Positions 1-7,970 of a stretch of DNA of 30,280 nucleotides are shown here, piece after piece (the stretch's first letter is position 1; every line of letters starts with the position of its first letter). The notes under the pieces were generated by a model. The model did no database searches. It was given only the letters and a program-made list of their open reading frames with translations, and had not been told where the DNA came from. A program made the position numbers and the translations under genes. Source of the stretch: JBBRNV01 sp038227435 (GTDB taxonomy: Bacteria > Patescibacteriota > Minisyncoccia > Phycocordibacterales > CALRBL01). Where the stretch lies: contig JBBRPW010000004.1 in assembly GCA_038227435.1 (NCBI GenBank), positions 1 through 30,280 of the forward strand, written 5' to 3'.

Positions 1-83
1 AGGACTTTCAATAAGCTTTATACATACAAATAATCATATTGTCAATAGTCTTTTATAACTTTAAGATTAAGTCAAAAAAATAG

Positions 84-112
84 TTGCCAAAACCACACAT
101 ATACGCTATATT
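84..112 (+). promoter_or_regulatory. Promoter of rpmF, near-leaderless
   Basis: A -35 box TTGCCA (84-89) and a -10 box TATATT (107-112) are separated by 17 nt. Only 9 nt lie between the -10 box and the ATG at 122, so transcription should begin 2-3 nt before the start codon. There is no Shine-Dalgarno. The rest of 1-121 is AT-rich and I see no gene in it. Confidence 0.6.
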
Positions 113-121
113 AATCCAACT

Positions 122-337
122 ATGACAGTACGAATGCGCCACACACGCGCCCACACAGCTAATAGACGAGCACACCATGCGCTCAAATCTCCTGTCTATG
201 CAACAGACAAAATAGGGGGCCTTTATATGAAGCATCGAGTTTCTTTAGAAACTGGAATGTATAACGGACGAAAAGTATTAGACGTTACAAAGAAAATTAA
301 TAAAAAAATTAAGAAACAGGAAGGAAAAAAAGCGTAG
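122..337 (+). CDS. rpmF: 50S ribosomal protein bL32
   Basis: A 71-residue basic protein of the large ribosomal subunit. The N-terminus MTVRMRHTRAHTANRRAHHA matches the arginine- and histidine-rich start of bL32. The segment around residues 52-57 (GMYNGRKV) matches the conserved (C)G.Y.GR..., and the tail is lysine-rich. The zinc-ribbon cysteines of the C+ form are all absent: where CxxC pairs would sit the sequence reads YATDKIGG and SLETGMYN, so this is a C- form. The start is set by the family N-terminus and by a promoter ending 9 nt upstream. It is followed by nusB after 81 nt, which may have its own promoter. Confidence 0.9.
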   Translation: MTVRMRHTRAHTANRRAHHALKSPVYATDKIGGLYMKHRVSLETGMYNGRKVLDVTKKINKKIKKQEGKKA

Positions 338-418
338 GTAATTTACAGCTTCCTATCTAACCTTAAAATAATTCTGTATACTCTATAGATAAACGAATTG
401 TTCGAACATTAACAACAT

Positions 419-1312
419 ATGGCCAATCGACACTTATCACGATCAGTTGTCATGCAAACACTTTTTGAGTGGGACTTTCGAGGCCATGTTGATTCTGAGG
501 TATCTGAAATTATTGAACGAAATGTAAATGAGTTCGCTCCGGGAATGGGTGATGTCTCTTTTATTAAAGATTTGGTGCAAAGCATTCTTGCTAAGCGCCC
601 TGAACTCGATGAAATAATTGAAAAAGCGGCGCCTGAATGGCCAATTGATAAAATCGCGATGGTTGATCGTAATATTTTGCGTATGGGATTATACGAATTG
701 CTTTTTGCAGACCGAAAAGAAGTTCCTGCAAAAGTTGCTATTAATGAAGCGATTGAACTTGCTAAAACATTCGGAGGAGAAACTTCTGGAAAGTTTGTAA
801 ATGGAGTACTGGGCGCGGTGTATAAAGAATTAGGAGAACCCGGAAAGGATGAAATTTCAAAAAAGAAAAAAATTATTGATATTCCCTATGAACAAATGCC
901 GATTCAAAATTTAGTTGGAGCAGTAGTATTTGCAAAACATGACGATCAATTAATGTTTGCATTTGTGCACGATGTATTTGGGCACTGGACACTATCTAAA
1001 GGAAAATTAGAAAAAGATGAAGATATTAATACAGGTGTTGTTCGAAAGATTAAAGAGGAAATAGGCCTCGATGTAAAAGTAAAAGAGGAATTGGCTCGAA
1101 ATGAATATATCGCTACTCATCCTGAAGACGGAAAAATTCGAAAACAAGTCGTGTATTTTTTGGTTGAATCAGATTATGAAACTTTAAAGCTGAAAGAAAC
1201 AGGGGGGCTCGACGATGCGCGCTGGTTTCCAATTAACCAGATTGCTGAACTCAATTTTTATAATGATATTTTCCCAATTATCACAAAGGCAGTACAGATT
1301 TTAAATAAATAG
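419..1312 (+). CDS. nusB: NusB antitermination factor fused to a Nudix hydrolase domain
   Basis: Residues 1-140 are NusB, which binds boxA RNA with S10 (NusE) in rRNA antitermination. The segments RNILRMGLYEL, VAINEAIELAKTFGG and FVNGVLGAV are typical of the family, and NusB normally ends here. After a lysine-rich linker (about 143-155) a second domain follows (about 160-297). Its Nudix box begins at G195, with E201, R209, E213, E214 and G216-L217 in register; the Glu that normally follows the Arg is Lys210. The two metal-binding glutamates remain, so activity is plausible but the substrate is unknown. The reading frame is open throughout, with no stop or internal start signal between the domains. 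The neighbour 38 nt downstream is rnc, another rRNA-maturation gene, so they are probably co-transcribed. Confidence 0.9.
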   Translation: MANRHLSRSVVMQTLFEWDFRGHVDSEVSEIIERNVNEFAPGMGDVSFIKDLVQSILAKRPELDEIIEKAAPEWPIDKIAMVDRNILRMGLYELLFADRKEVPAKVAINEAIELAKTFGGETSGKFVNGVLGAVYKELGEPGKDEISKKKKIIDIPYEQMPIQNLVGAVVFAKHDDQLMFAFVHDVFGHWTLSKGKLEKDEDINTGVVRKIKEEIGLDVKVKEELARNEYIATHPEDGKIRKQVVYFLVESDYETLKLKETGGLDDARWFPINQIAELNFYNDIFPIITKAVQILNK

Positions 1313-1350
1313 TGAAAAGAGCAATACTCGAAAGTTAAAGCGAAATTAAA

Positions 1351-2055
1351 ATGATTAACCATTCAATAAATTTTAAAAAATTTGAGAAAAAGATCGGTGT
1401 TGAATTCATCACTGAGCAATTATTGCGGCAGGCATTCACGCACCGATCATACTTAAATGAAAATAGAGGATTAAAACTCGAACATAACGAACGCCTAGAG
1501 TTTTTAGGTGATGCGGTACTTGAACTTGCAGTAACCGACTTTTTATACAAAAAATTTCCACATAAACCCGAGGGAGAATTAACGGCGTTTCGATCGGCAT
1601 TAGTAAATGCAAATACATTGGCTGATATTGCTTCTGAACTTGATTTCAATGCATATCTTCTAATGTCAAAAGGTGAAGCAAAAGATACGGGCCGAGCACG
1701 ACAGTATATTTTGGCAAATACAATTGAAGCGGTAATCGGTGCAATTTATATTGATCAAGGATATACGGAAGCTGCGCGGTTTATCTTAAACTTTATTTTA
1801 TCAAAATTTGATGAGATTCATGCGAGCGGCTCATGGATTGATGGAAAAAGCCGTTTTCAGGAACGAGCACAAGACCGTGCAGGCTTTACACCTGTGTACA
1901 AGACACTTAAAGAAGTTGGCCCTGATCACGACAAAAAATTTGTGGTTGGACTATATATAGACACAGAGCTCGTTGCTGAAGGCGAGGGGAAATCAAAACA
2001 AGATGCAGAGCAACAGGCGGCACTGAATGGACTTAAAGCGAAGGGGTGGAATTAA
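1351..2055 (+). CDS. rnc: Ribonuclease III
   Basis: A double-strand-specific endoribonuclease that processes rRNA precursors and structured mRNAs. The 234 residues match the usual length. The catalytic signature NERLEFLGDAV lies at 46-56 with the acidic metal ligands E50 and D54, and the second acidic site is E126 in NTIEAVIG. The C-terminal double-stranded RNA-binding domain occupies about 160-232, ending in the KQDAEQQAALNGLK helix. It lies 38 nt after the nusB fusion with no promoter evident between them, which suggests a shared transcript devoted to rRNA synthesis and maturation. Confidence 0.96.
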   Translation: MINHSINFKKFEKKIGVEFITEQLLRQAFTHRSYLNENRGLKLEHNERLEFLGDAVLELAVTDFLYKKFPHKPEGELTAFRSALVNANTLADIASELDFNAYLLMSKGEAKDTGRARQYILANTIEAVIGAIYIDQGYTEAARFILNFILSKFDEIHASGSWIDGKSRFQERAQDRAGFTPVYKTLKEVGPDHDKKFVVGLYIDTELVAEGEGKSKQDAEQQAALNGLKAKGWN

Positions 2056-2117
2056 TGATAGAATTCTAGAAATAGCTAAAAGATTGTATTAAGTTTTATT
2101 ATTTAAATTATTTTCAC

Positions 2118-2630
2118 ATGTCACTAATGAGCGTTGGACCAGAAGGAGGAATAGGGCAGCCACCAGAAGCATTTATTAAACCAGAAACAGCAACTCAGTT
2201 TAATAATGTTCAAGATTTATTTCGAAAAGCGGTGAGTAGAATGGAGTTAGAGCGTAATGAAAGAATTACAGCCTTAGAGAAGACTCAATCAGAAATTGTT
2301 CCAGATGTAGTCAAGGTCGAGGAACTTCAACAAGAAATTGAGGGAATGAACGAAGCGATTTTACTCGCTCAAAATCAAGAAGTTGCAATTCAAACTTTGC
2401 TTGGAAAATTTGACGCAACAACAAATAGACTTCGTGTAACTTTTGAGGAGGCAACCGAGATACTAAAAGATGTACGAGATACGGTACTTTCAATTGGAGC
2501 CTTTACACATTTTGCAACAAGACCAGCGCAAAAAGTAGCAGAAGAAACTGGGTCGGCAATAGTGATGGATGGAGATCTTGAAAACATTGAGCATTACTTA
2601 CAAATGATTGAAGCACGTATTGCTCTATAA
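2118..2630 (+). CDS. Hypothetical coiled-coil protein upstream of smc
   Basis: A 170-residue protein I do not recognise. It has no signal peptide or membrane segment. Residues 1-25 are glycine/proline-rich, and about 30-120 are strongly helical and charged with heptad character (FRKAVSRMELERNERITALE and onward), suggesting a coiled coil. The C-terminal part (about 120-170) is mixed. It lies 54 nt upstream of smc on the same strand, but smc has its own -10 box, so a partnership with SMC is only a guess from position. The start is the first ATG; a second at codon 4 is possible. There is no Shine-Dalgarno. Confidence 0.7.
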   Translation: MSLMSVGPEGGIGQPPEAFIKPETATQFNNVQDLFRKAVSRMELERNERITALEKTQSEIVPDVVKVEELQQEIEGMNEAILLAQNQEVAIQTLLGKFDATTNRLRVTFEEATEILKDVRDTVLSIGAFTHFATRPAQKVAEETGSAIVMDGDLENIEHYLQMIEARIAL

Positions 2631-2672
2631 TTTCTTTAAATAAAAACTCTTCAACTTAGAGGTGATTCTTGG

Positions 2673-2678
2673 TACAAT
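2673..2678 (+). promoter_or_regulatory. Extended -10 box of smc, leaderless arrangement
   Basis: TACAAT preceded by TGG (an extended -10, TGnTAnnAT) ends 6 nt before the smc ATG at 2685. Transcription would start at or next to the A of the start codon. No convincing -35 is visible. Confidence 0.5.
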
Positions 2679-2684
2679 CATTAT

Positions 2685-5066
2685 ATGACATTGAAGACGC
2701 TTGAGATTTCAGGCTTTAAATCGTTCGCCAAAAAAAGCGTCCTAAACTTTAACACCCCTATCTCTTCAATTGTGGGTCCTAATGGATCGGGTAAATCAAA
2801 TGTTGCTGAAGCATTTCGTTTTGTGTTGGGCGAGCAATCAATTAAATCGCTTCGGGGAAAGCGTGGAGAAGATATGATTTTTAATGGAGGAAAACAACTG
2901 GCACGTGGAAACCGGGCGAGTGTAAAAGTTGTTTTCGATAATTCCGATAGACGTTTTACAGGAAGAATGAGTGGTGGTGGAGTTGAAAAAGAACAAGTTC
3001 AACATGATGAACAAAAAGAACGTGGTGAACCTCAAAAAACAGCCGTACTCGATTTCGGTCAGTTTGATGAAATAACACTTGAGCGAGTTGTACATCGTGA
3101 TTCAAGTAATGAATATTTTATTAATGGTTCGCAAGTGCGCCTAAAAGATATTGTTGAGCTTCTGGCTCAGGCATCAATCGGTTCGTCAGGTCACCATATT
3201 ATTTCCCAAGGAGAGGCCGACAGGGTGCTTACCGCATCAATATTAGAGCGTAGAGAAATGATTGAAGATGCACTCGGGCTTAATGTATTTCAATATAAAA
3301 AAATTGAAAGTTTAAAAAAATTAGAAAAAACTAAGGAAAATATGAAGCAAGTTGAAAGTCTGCTTCGAGAACTTGCACCTCATGTTAAATTTTTAAAAAA
3401 ACAAGTAGAAAAAATCGAAAAAGCAACTGAACTTCGTACAACTCTTACCGACAAGTTTTTATTTTATTTTAAAAATGAAGAACACCGCCTAACAAAAGAA
3501 AAAGAGAAAATTGAAAGTGATGAGAGTGGTCCAAAAGAAAAGTTAATTGCAATTGATAGGCAAATAAAAAACCTAGAAGCGACCTTATCAAAAGAAGACG
3601 CTGAGACTCATTCTCAAACTGAAATTAAAAAGATTACAGGAGATTTGGAACAACTGCGTCAGCAAAAAAATAATTTACTTCGAGAAGCAGGAAAACTTGA
3701 AGGAGAAAAAAGTTATTTGGAACGTGAGCGAGACAAAAAAGAGCGAGAAGCCGATAGGGCAGATGATGTACTTGTTCCACTTTCAACGTTCAAAGAATGG
3801 TCAAAGGAAATTGAAGAAAAAATTGACGCAGTGATTGCAGATTTCATATCAAAAAAAATAAGCACTGATGAACTACTTAAATCATTAAAAAATTTACGCT
3901 TAGAATTCGGTGCATTCGTTTCTACTCAAAGTAAAACTGAAGCAAAGAAGGCTGAGCTCTCTGCACTCAATTTGGAAATCTCTAAATTACAAGAAACCAG
4001 GAAGAATTTTGAACTTCAGGTAGTTGAGCTTGAAGAACGAGAAGAAATGTTTAATAAAAATTTATTACATCTTAAGGAAACAATTGATTCAAATAAAGAT
4101 CAAAAAATTGCAGCCGAAAGAGATATGCTTAAATTGATGACAGAAAAAAATAGTTTACAGAACGACTTATCTCATATCATGATTCGGCGTGACCATTATG
4201 AAAGTGATCAAACAATGCTTGAACGAGACATAGCAGAAGCCGCAGCTCTCATTGGTCATGAAATATTGCAATTCCGAAAGGAAGAAGTTGCACAAGCAGT
4301 TTCTATACCATTAAGAGAAGAACAAATGGAAGTACGACGAGATTTGGAGCGAATGAAAATTAAACTGGAAGAAGTTGGAATTTCGAATATGTCGGACGTA
4401 CTTAAAGAATATAAAGATGCAGAAGAACGCGATTCATTTTTAAGACGCGAAGTAACTGATTTGGAATCCTCATCAACATCTCTCCGATCTCTTATTTCAG
4501 ATTTAGAAAATACAATTGATTTAAAATTTAAAGACGGAATTTCTCATATTAACGAAAAATTCCATTCATTTTTTAGTGCAATGTTTGGCGGGGGAAAAGC
4601 AGGACTCATCATTGTAAAAGAGCAAAAACGAAAAAAGAAGGGTGATATAGATGATGAAATAACCCTAGCTTCTGACGGAACCGTTCAAGCAGAAATTGAA
4701 GAACAAATTAAAGAAGGAATTGATATTAACGTTGAACTCCCTCATAAGAAAACAAAGGGTCTTATGATGCTTTCAGGAGGAGAGCGAGCCCTTACTTCAA
4801 TTGCATTATTATTTGCAATGTCGCAAGTTAATCCACCTCCATTTATTATTCTCGATGAAACGGATGCAGCATTAGACGAAGCAAACTCGAGAAAATATGG
4901 AGATATGATCGAAACTCTTGCTTCGTACTCACAACTTATTTTAATTACACATAACAGAGAAACAATGTCGCGAGCAGGTGTAATATATGGAATCACTATG
5001 AGTGGAGAAGGTTCATCTCAAATGCTTTCAATTGCATTCGAAGAGGCATCAAAGGTTGCAAAATAA
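2685..5066 (+). CDS. smc: Short SMC chromosome segregation ATPase without a recognisable hinge
   Basis: An SMC/Rad50-type ATPase that organises the chromosome as a dimer. Walker A GPNGSGKSN is at 31-39. The C-terminal half-ATPase has the signature LSGGE from about 696, Walker B FIILDE at about 720-725 and a D-loop after it. The protein has 793 residues, against roughly 1,150-1,200 for bacterial SMC. The arms between the heads total about 510 residues and are coiled coil. At their midpoint (about 360-410, beginning VLVPLSTFKEWSKEIEEK) there is only a short helical segment where the roughly 150-residue hinge would be expected, and it has no CxxC zinc hook. The N-terminal head has a charged insertion at about 93-122. 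No scpA or scpB is adjacent. Family membership is certain; the loss of the hinge is read from length and sequence. Confidence 0.93.
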   Translation: MTLKTLEISGFKSFAKKSVLNFNTPISSIVGPNGSGKSNVAEAFRFVLGEQSIKSLRGKRGEDMIFNGGKQLARGNRASVKVVFDNSDRRFTGRMSGGGVEKEQVQHDEQKERGEPQKTAVLDFGQFDEITLERVVHRDSSNEYFINGSQVRLKDIVELLAQASIGSSGHHIISQGEADRVLTASILERREMIEDALGLNVFQYKKIESLKKLEKTKENMKQVESLLRELAPHVKFLKKQVEKIEKATELRTTLTDKFLFYFKNEEHRLTKEKEKIESDESGPKEKLIAIDRQIKNLEATLSKEDAETHSQTEIKKITGDLEQLRQQKNNLLREAGKLEGEKSYLERERDKKEREADRADDVLVPLSTFKEWSKEIEEKIDAVIADFISKKISTDELLKSLKNLRLEFGAFVSTQSKTEAKKAELSALNLEISKLQETRKNFELQVVELEEREEMFNKNLLHLKETIDSNKDQKIAAERDMLKLMTEKNSLQNDLSHIMIRRDHYESDQTMLERDIAEAAALIGHEILQFRKEEVAQAVSIPLREEQMEVRRDLERMKIKLEEVGISNMSDVLKEYKDAEERDSFLRREVTDLESSSTSLRSLISDLENTIDLKFKDGISHINEKFHSFFSAMFGGGKAGLIIVKEQKRKKKGDIDDEITLASDGTVQAEIEEQIKEGIDINVELPHKKTKGLMMLSGGERALTSIALLFAMSQVNPPPFIILDETDAALDEANSRKYGDMIETLASYSQLILITHNRETMSRAGVIYGITMSGEGSSQMLSIAFEEASKVAK

Positions 5067-5090
5067 ATTGGACTAAATATTAGAATAGTA

Positions 5091-5474
5091 ATGAATGAAA
5101 TTCGACAACAAAAAAAGAATAAAAAGAAAGCCTTTGCACCTTGGGTACCTGCCCTGCTTTTAATATTTTGCGCACTGACGTTTCGAGGTGTTTGGAATAT
5201 TTTTTTAAAAAACAAAGAAAGTACAGCAAATTTATCGCATGTTGAAAATGAAGTACAAACACTCAGTGAAAGAAAAGCACTTCTTGAGAAACAAGTAACA
5301 GCACTCCGAACAAATGAAGGGGTAGAGGCTGAAATAAGGAGTCGCTTTCAAGTTTCCAAAGAAGGGGAGAAGGTTATTATCTTCGATGCTGAATCAAATG
5401 ATACTGAAATTCAAGCAACTTCGTCTCCGGGATTTTTTGAACGGATCTGGATAAAAATTAAAGGATTTTTTTAG
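5091..5474 (+). CDS. FtsB/DivIC-like septum formation initiator
   Basis: A 127-residue single-pass membrane protein. A basic N-terminus (residues 6-13) is followed by one transmembrane helix (about 15-35) and then a coiled coil (about 45-76, LSHVENEVQTLSERKALLEK), the layout of the FtsB/DivIC family. The short extracellular tail with EAEIRSRFQVSKEGEKVIIF fits the conserved ER..y.....GE.v.. region of the family. These proteins link FtsQ/DivIB and FtsL in the divisome. It lies 24 nt after smc and is probably co-transcribed. Orthology to FtsB as opposed to DivIC cannot be decided from sequence alone. Confidence 0.8.
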   Translation: MNEIRQQKKNKKKAFAPWVPALLLIFCALTFRGVWNIFLKNKESTANLSHVENEVQTLSERKALLEKQVTALRTNEGVEAEIRSRFQVSKEGEKVIIFDAESNDTEIQATSSPGFFERIWIKIKGFF

Positions 5475-5610
5475 AAAGAATTTAGGACAATTTTAAACTA
5501 ACTGTGCATCATAGACAAAAGCCGTTTTAAATGTTTTATTTATAGCGGATTCTTTGAATCAACCTTCACTTCATAAACTACAAAAGTCCACCCTCTCTTA
5601 GCCCCTCAAT

Positions 5611-6222
5611 ATGGATACCACAACTCTCATCTTTTTTCAGTGGTTACTTTCTATCGTCTCTATTTGCACTATAATCTTGTGGTGGAATCAGACGTTATTG
5701 AAGTATAAATTTTCATTTGCATTACAAACCTTGTACCTAATGGTTAAAGACACTTTAATCTTCAAGGGTTGGTCAAGAAGAAAAACGGTTACTGTAGCTA
5801 TATCTCCAAATAGCGTAGGTCATGATGCGATTCCCAAGCGCACTCCCAAAGAGTTCATTGATTTGGTATTAGCCGTCAGGGAAGAAGTTGCCAGCATCGC
5901 GGTAAGAAAATATGCACCGAAGGCTACCAATTGGGTAAAAGGAAGAATAGACGGTAAAAATATTATCTGGCTCATCTCTTCTCGAGGATCTGTGAATAAT
6001 AATGACGTGTGCATTGTTTCGTCTCCTTGCCACTTCGATCTTCTCATTGATGCATTAAATGCTGCAGCAACGAGCGGAAAAGATTTTTCCACAAGAAAAA
6101 TTGTAGTTATTGTGAGAGATGAAGAGCCGGAAAATTTCCAGATGGTTAATTACGATCCACTTTGTTCTCCTGAAAGATCGTTTAGCGCTAGTTATCAGAA
6201 AGGCGCTTCTTCAAATGAATAA
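5611..6222 (+). CDS. Hypothetical membrane-anchored protein
   Basis: I do not recognise this 203-residue protein. One N-terminal hydrophobic helix (about 6-27, FFQWLLSIVSICTIILWWNQ) is followed by a soluble region of mixed alpha/beta character (about 60-203), with hydrophobic strands such as IIWLISSRG and KIVVIVRDE. No catalytic motif is evident. The 136 nt upstream (5475-5610) hold no gene and no clear Shine-Dalgarno. A strong terminator follows the stop codon by 9 nt, so this looks like a single-gene unit. The sequence is slightly richer in GC than smc before it. Confidence 0.65.
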   Translation: MDTTTLIFFQWLLSIVSICTIILWWNQTLLKYKFSFALQTLYLMVKDTLIFKGWSRRKTVTVAISPNSVGHDAIPKRTPKEFIDLVLAVREEVASIAVRKYAPKATNWVKGRIDGKNIIWLISSRGSVNNNDVCIVSSPCHFDLLIDALNAAATSGKDFSTRKIVVIVRDEEPENFQMVNYDPLCSPERSFSASYQKGASSNE

Positions 6223-6230
6223 TTTCGAAC

Positions 6231-6270
6231 AAAAACGCTACCAGCCTATAAAGGTTGGGGCGTTTTCTTT
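6231..6270 (+). terminator. Rho-independent terminator after the 5611-6222 gene
   Basis: AAAACGC and CCAGCC pair with GGTTGG and GCGTTTT around the loop TATAAA, with a small internal mismatch, and TTTTCTTTT follows. It starts 9 nt after the stop codon at 6222. Confidence 0.85.
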
Positions 6271-6335
6271 TGCCTCTATATCACTTTTAATATACACTCT
6301 CGGTATTATTCGTTATACATAATTTTTTTAAGACA

Positions 6336-6611
6336 ATGGAACCAAATACAAACGCAGCGCCAGCAGGAGGACAAAAAGAAGTAGTCGTATACAGCACGCC
6401 AAATTGCTCATACTGTAAAATGGCCAAAGAATTTTTTCACGCTCAAAATGTAACTTTTACAGAATTCGATGTATCAACTGATGCTACAAAACGAGATGAA
6501 ATGATTGAAATTTCAGGACAACTTGGAGTGCCTGTAATCCGAATCGGAACTGATGTTGTTGTTGGTTTTGACAAAGATCAGGTGAGTGGATTGCTTGGAA
6601 TCACAGCTTAA
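6336..6611 (+). CDS. Glutaredoxin-like thiol-disulfide oxidoreductase
   Basis: A 91-residue thioredoxin-fold protein of the glutaredoxin/NrdH family, a small dithiol reductant. The active site CSYC is C24-C27 after the first strand (VVVYSTPN), the cis-proline is P66 in GVPVIRIG, and the GFD after the next strand matches the glutathione/partner-binding loop of glutaredoxins. A CxxC dithiol with no glutathione enzymes in sight, plus a thioredoxin-reductase-like gene at 22315, makes reduction by that enzyme plausible; this is inference. The start ATG has no Shine-Dalgarno. It is transcribed alone, between a terminator and tRNA-Arg. Confidence 0.9.
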   Translation: MEPNTNAAPAGGQKEVVVYSTPNCSYCKMAKEFFHAQNVTFTEFDVSTDATKRDEMIEISGQLGVPVIRIGTDVVVGFDKDQVSGLLGITA

Positions 6612-6666
6612 ATTTCAAACTTCACTAAGTAAGTTATAAATAAATAAAAAGCGAGCATACACTCGC

Positions 6667-6738
6667 GCTCTCGTAGTTAAATGGATATAACTGCTCCGTC
6701 CTAAGGAGTAATTGCAGGTTCGATTCCTACCGAGAGCA
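6667..6738 (+). tRNA. tRNA-Arg (anticodon CCU)
   Basis: A cloverleaf can be drawn by hand: acceptor GCTCTCG/CGAGAGC, D-stem GTTA/TAAC, anticodon stem GCTCC/GGAGT with loop GTCCTAA (anticodon CCT), T-loop TTCGATT in a T-stem with one C-A mismatch, discriminator A at 6738. No CCA is encoded. A GCGAG/CTCGC hairpin directly precedes and touches the 5' end. It reads AGG codons. A short element related to those at tRNA-Glu and tRNA-Ser follows. Confidence 0.93.
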
Positions 6739-6805
6739 CAAAATTGAGTGGAGTTTTGAGAAAATACGAAAGGTGTACAGGTCCCATAAGAGCCGATTCC
6801 TATCA
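6739..6805 (+). repeat. Short tRNA-associated element after tRNA-Arg
   Basis: The sequence AAAGGTGTAC (6769-6778) is identical to 19042-19051 after tRNA-Glu. It is followed, as there, by a weak hairpin-like segment and then CGATTCCTA (6794-6802), which repeats the tRNA-Arg T-loop/T-stem at 6721-6729. The inverted copy and large hairpins seen at tRNA-Glu and tRNA-Ser are missing, so this is a shortened or decayed member. It fills the gap to the convergent gene ending at 6812. Confidence 0.5.
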
Positions 6806-6811
6806 ATCTAT

Positions 6812-7909
6812 TTATAAATCAAAACTTCGAATCTCCAATCCATCTCTTCCAACTCCATCAACCGAGGTATCAATAACATCAAACCTTTTCTGTCCAATTA
6901 AAAAATTATCGCTCGTCATCACGCTTACTCTCCATTTGCCAGGTTCGATGTCGCTGATAAATGAATAACCTCGATAACCCCCATCTCTTCCACCTATAAT
7001 TGGAAAAGAAACAGTTCCACGCATTATCCATTTTTTTTGATTTTCACTATAATATTCCCATACATGTTTGATAGGAGTTGAAATAACTGTTGGAGCAAAT
7101 ACCGAACTAAATACATAGGCAGTTCGTTCGGCTACGTTTGAACTCGTTGCATGAAATGTTTCAGTTAAATTTAATTCGTGTACTAAAAACGAGACAGGTT
7201 CGCCAACTGCTGCATAATTTCCGTTTGGTTGTTTTTCTATAAAATGATACACACCAATATTTTTAAGTGATAGAGGAACCGGGGGAATACTATTTGTAAA
7301 GTAGGCAATATTATAAAATGCGAAAATTCCTAAGATACTTATAATAATTCCAATCAATCCATCTTTTACTTTTTTGAGTGAAATTGCACTCAAAATAAAT
7401 ATTAAAATTGTAGTAATTAAAAGGCTTACAATTCCACTCCAAATAAATACATCTTGTCCGATCCGATGAACAACCAAAGGAAGTGTAAAAATTACGTAAG
7501 AAAAAAGTACTGTAAAAAATACTGCGATTCTGTATACAAGTTCTTCGTATCGTTTTTTCAATAATTCATTTCCAAAAAATAAAAGCGTAATAAAAATTAA
7601 AAATGGCCAGCTGCCAATGAGTGTTCCACTTCGCGAATAAAAAATCATGAACGCACTAAAAAGTCCCCCAAAAGCAAATTGCAAAATAAAGTGAAGCCAG
7701 GCTAAAAACCTGGGGCGACTTTCGTCAATTGCGTGAAGGACAATAATACAAAGCGCCGTAACAACCAAGTATGTGGCGAGAACTACAATGTCGTAAAGCT
7801 GATCAATTCGTTTAAGAGTGAGACTATCAAAAATAAAACCGAATACAAAGAAAATAACAAATGATAGATGTCGTTGATTTCTATACATCCAAGAGGTGAA
7901 TGATCTCAT
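6812..7909 (-). CDS. Polytopic membrane protein with C-terminal DUF2914-like domain
   Basis: With the start at 7909 this is a 365-residue protein. About seven to eight hydrophobic helices fill roughly residues 10-240. The C-terminal domain (about 255-365) contains VFAPTVISTPIKHVWEYY, a GGRDGGYRGYSF segment and PGKWRVSV...DNFLIGQKRFDV, which match DUF2914. The function of DUF2914 proteins is not known. The reading frame continues upstream to 8044, but I reject that extension: it would cover the terminator of the upstream gene (7934-7964), and a -10 box sits 6 nt before the ATG at 7909. It converges on tRNA-Arg. Confidence 0.75.
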   Translation of the reverse strand: MRSFTSWMYRNQRHLSFVIFFVFGFIFDSLTLKRIDQLYDIVVLATYLVVTALCIIVLHAIDESRPRFLAWLHFILQFAFGGLFSAFMIFYSRSGTLIGSWPFLIFITLLFFGNELLKKRYEELVYRIAVFFTVLFSYVIFTLPLVVHRIGQDVFIWSGIVSLLITTILIFILSAISLKKVKDGLIGIIISILGIFAFYNIAYFTNSIPPVPLSLKNIGVYHFIEKQPNGNYAAVGEPVSFLVHELNLTETFHATSSNVAERTAYVFSSVFAPTVISTPIKHVWEYYSENQKKWIMRGTVSFPIIGGRDGGYRGYSFISDIEPGKWRVSVMTSDNFLIGQKRFDVIDTSVDGVGRDGLEIRSFDL

Positions 7910-7915
7910 GTATAT

Positions 7916-7921
7916 ATTGTA
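7916..7921 (-). promoter_or_regulatory. -10 box of the DUF2914 gene, leaderless arrangement
   Basis: On the minus strand TACAAT is followed by 6 nt and then the ATG ending at 7909. This decides the start codon, since the longer reading frame would place the promoter inside the gene. Confidence 0.5.
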
Positions 7922-7933
7922 TACGATGAATAT

Positions 7934-7964
7934 AAAAAAATCGCGCCACCTTTGTGGGGTGGCG
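7934..7964 (-). terminator. Rho-independent terminator after the 7971-8441 gene
   Basis: Read on the minus strand, CGCCACC pairs with GGTGGCG and is followed by CGATTTTTTT. It lies just past the stop codon of the upstream gene. Confidence 0.88.
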
Positions 7965-7970
7965 GATGGT

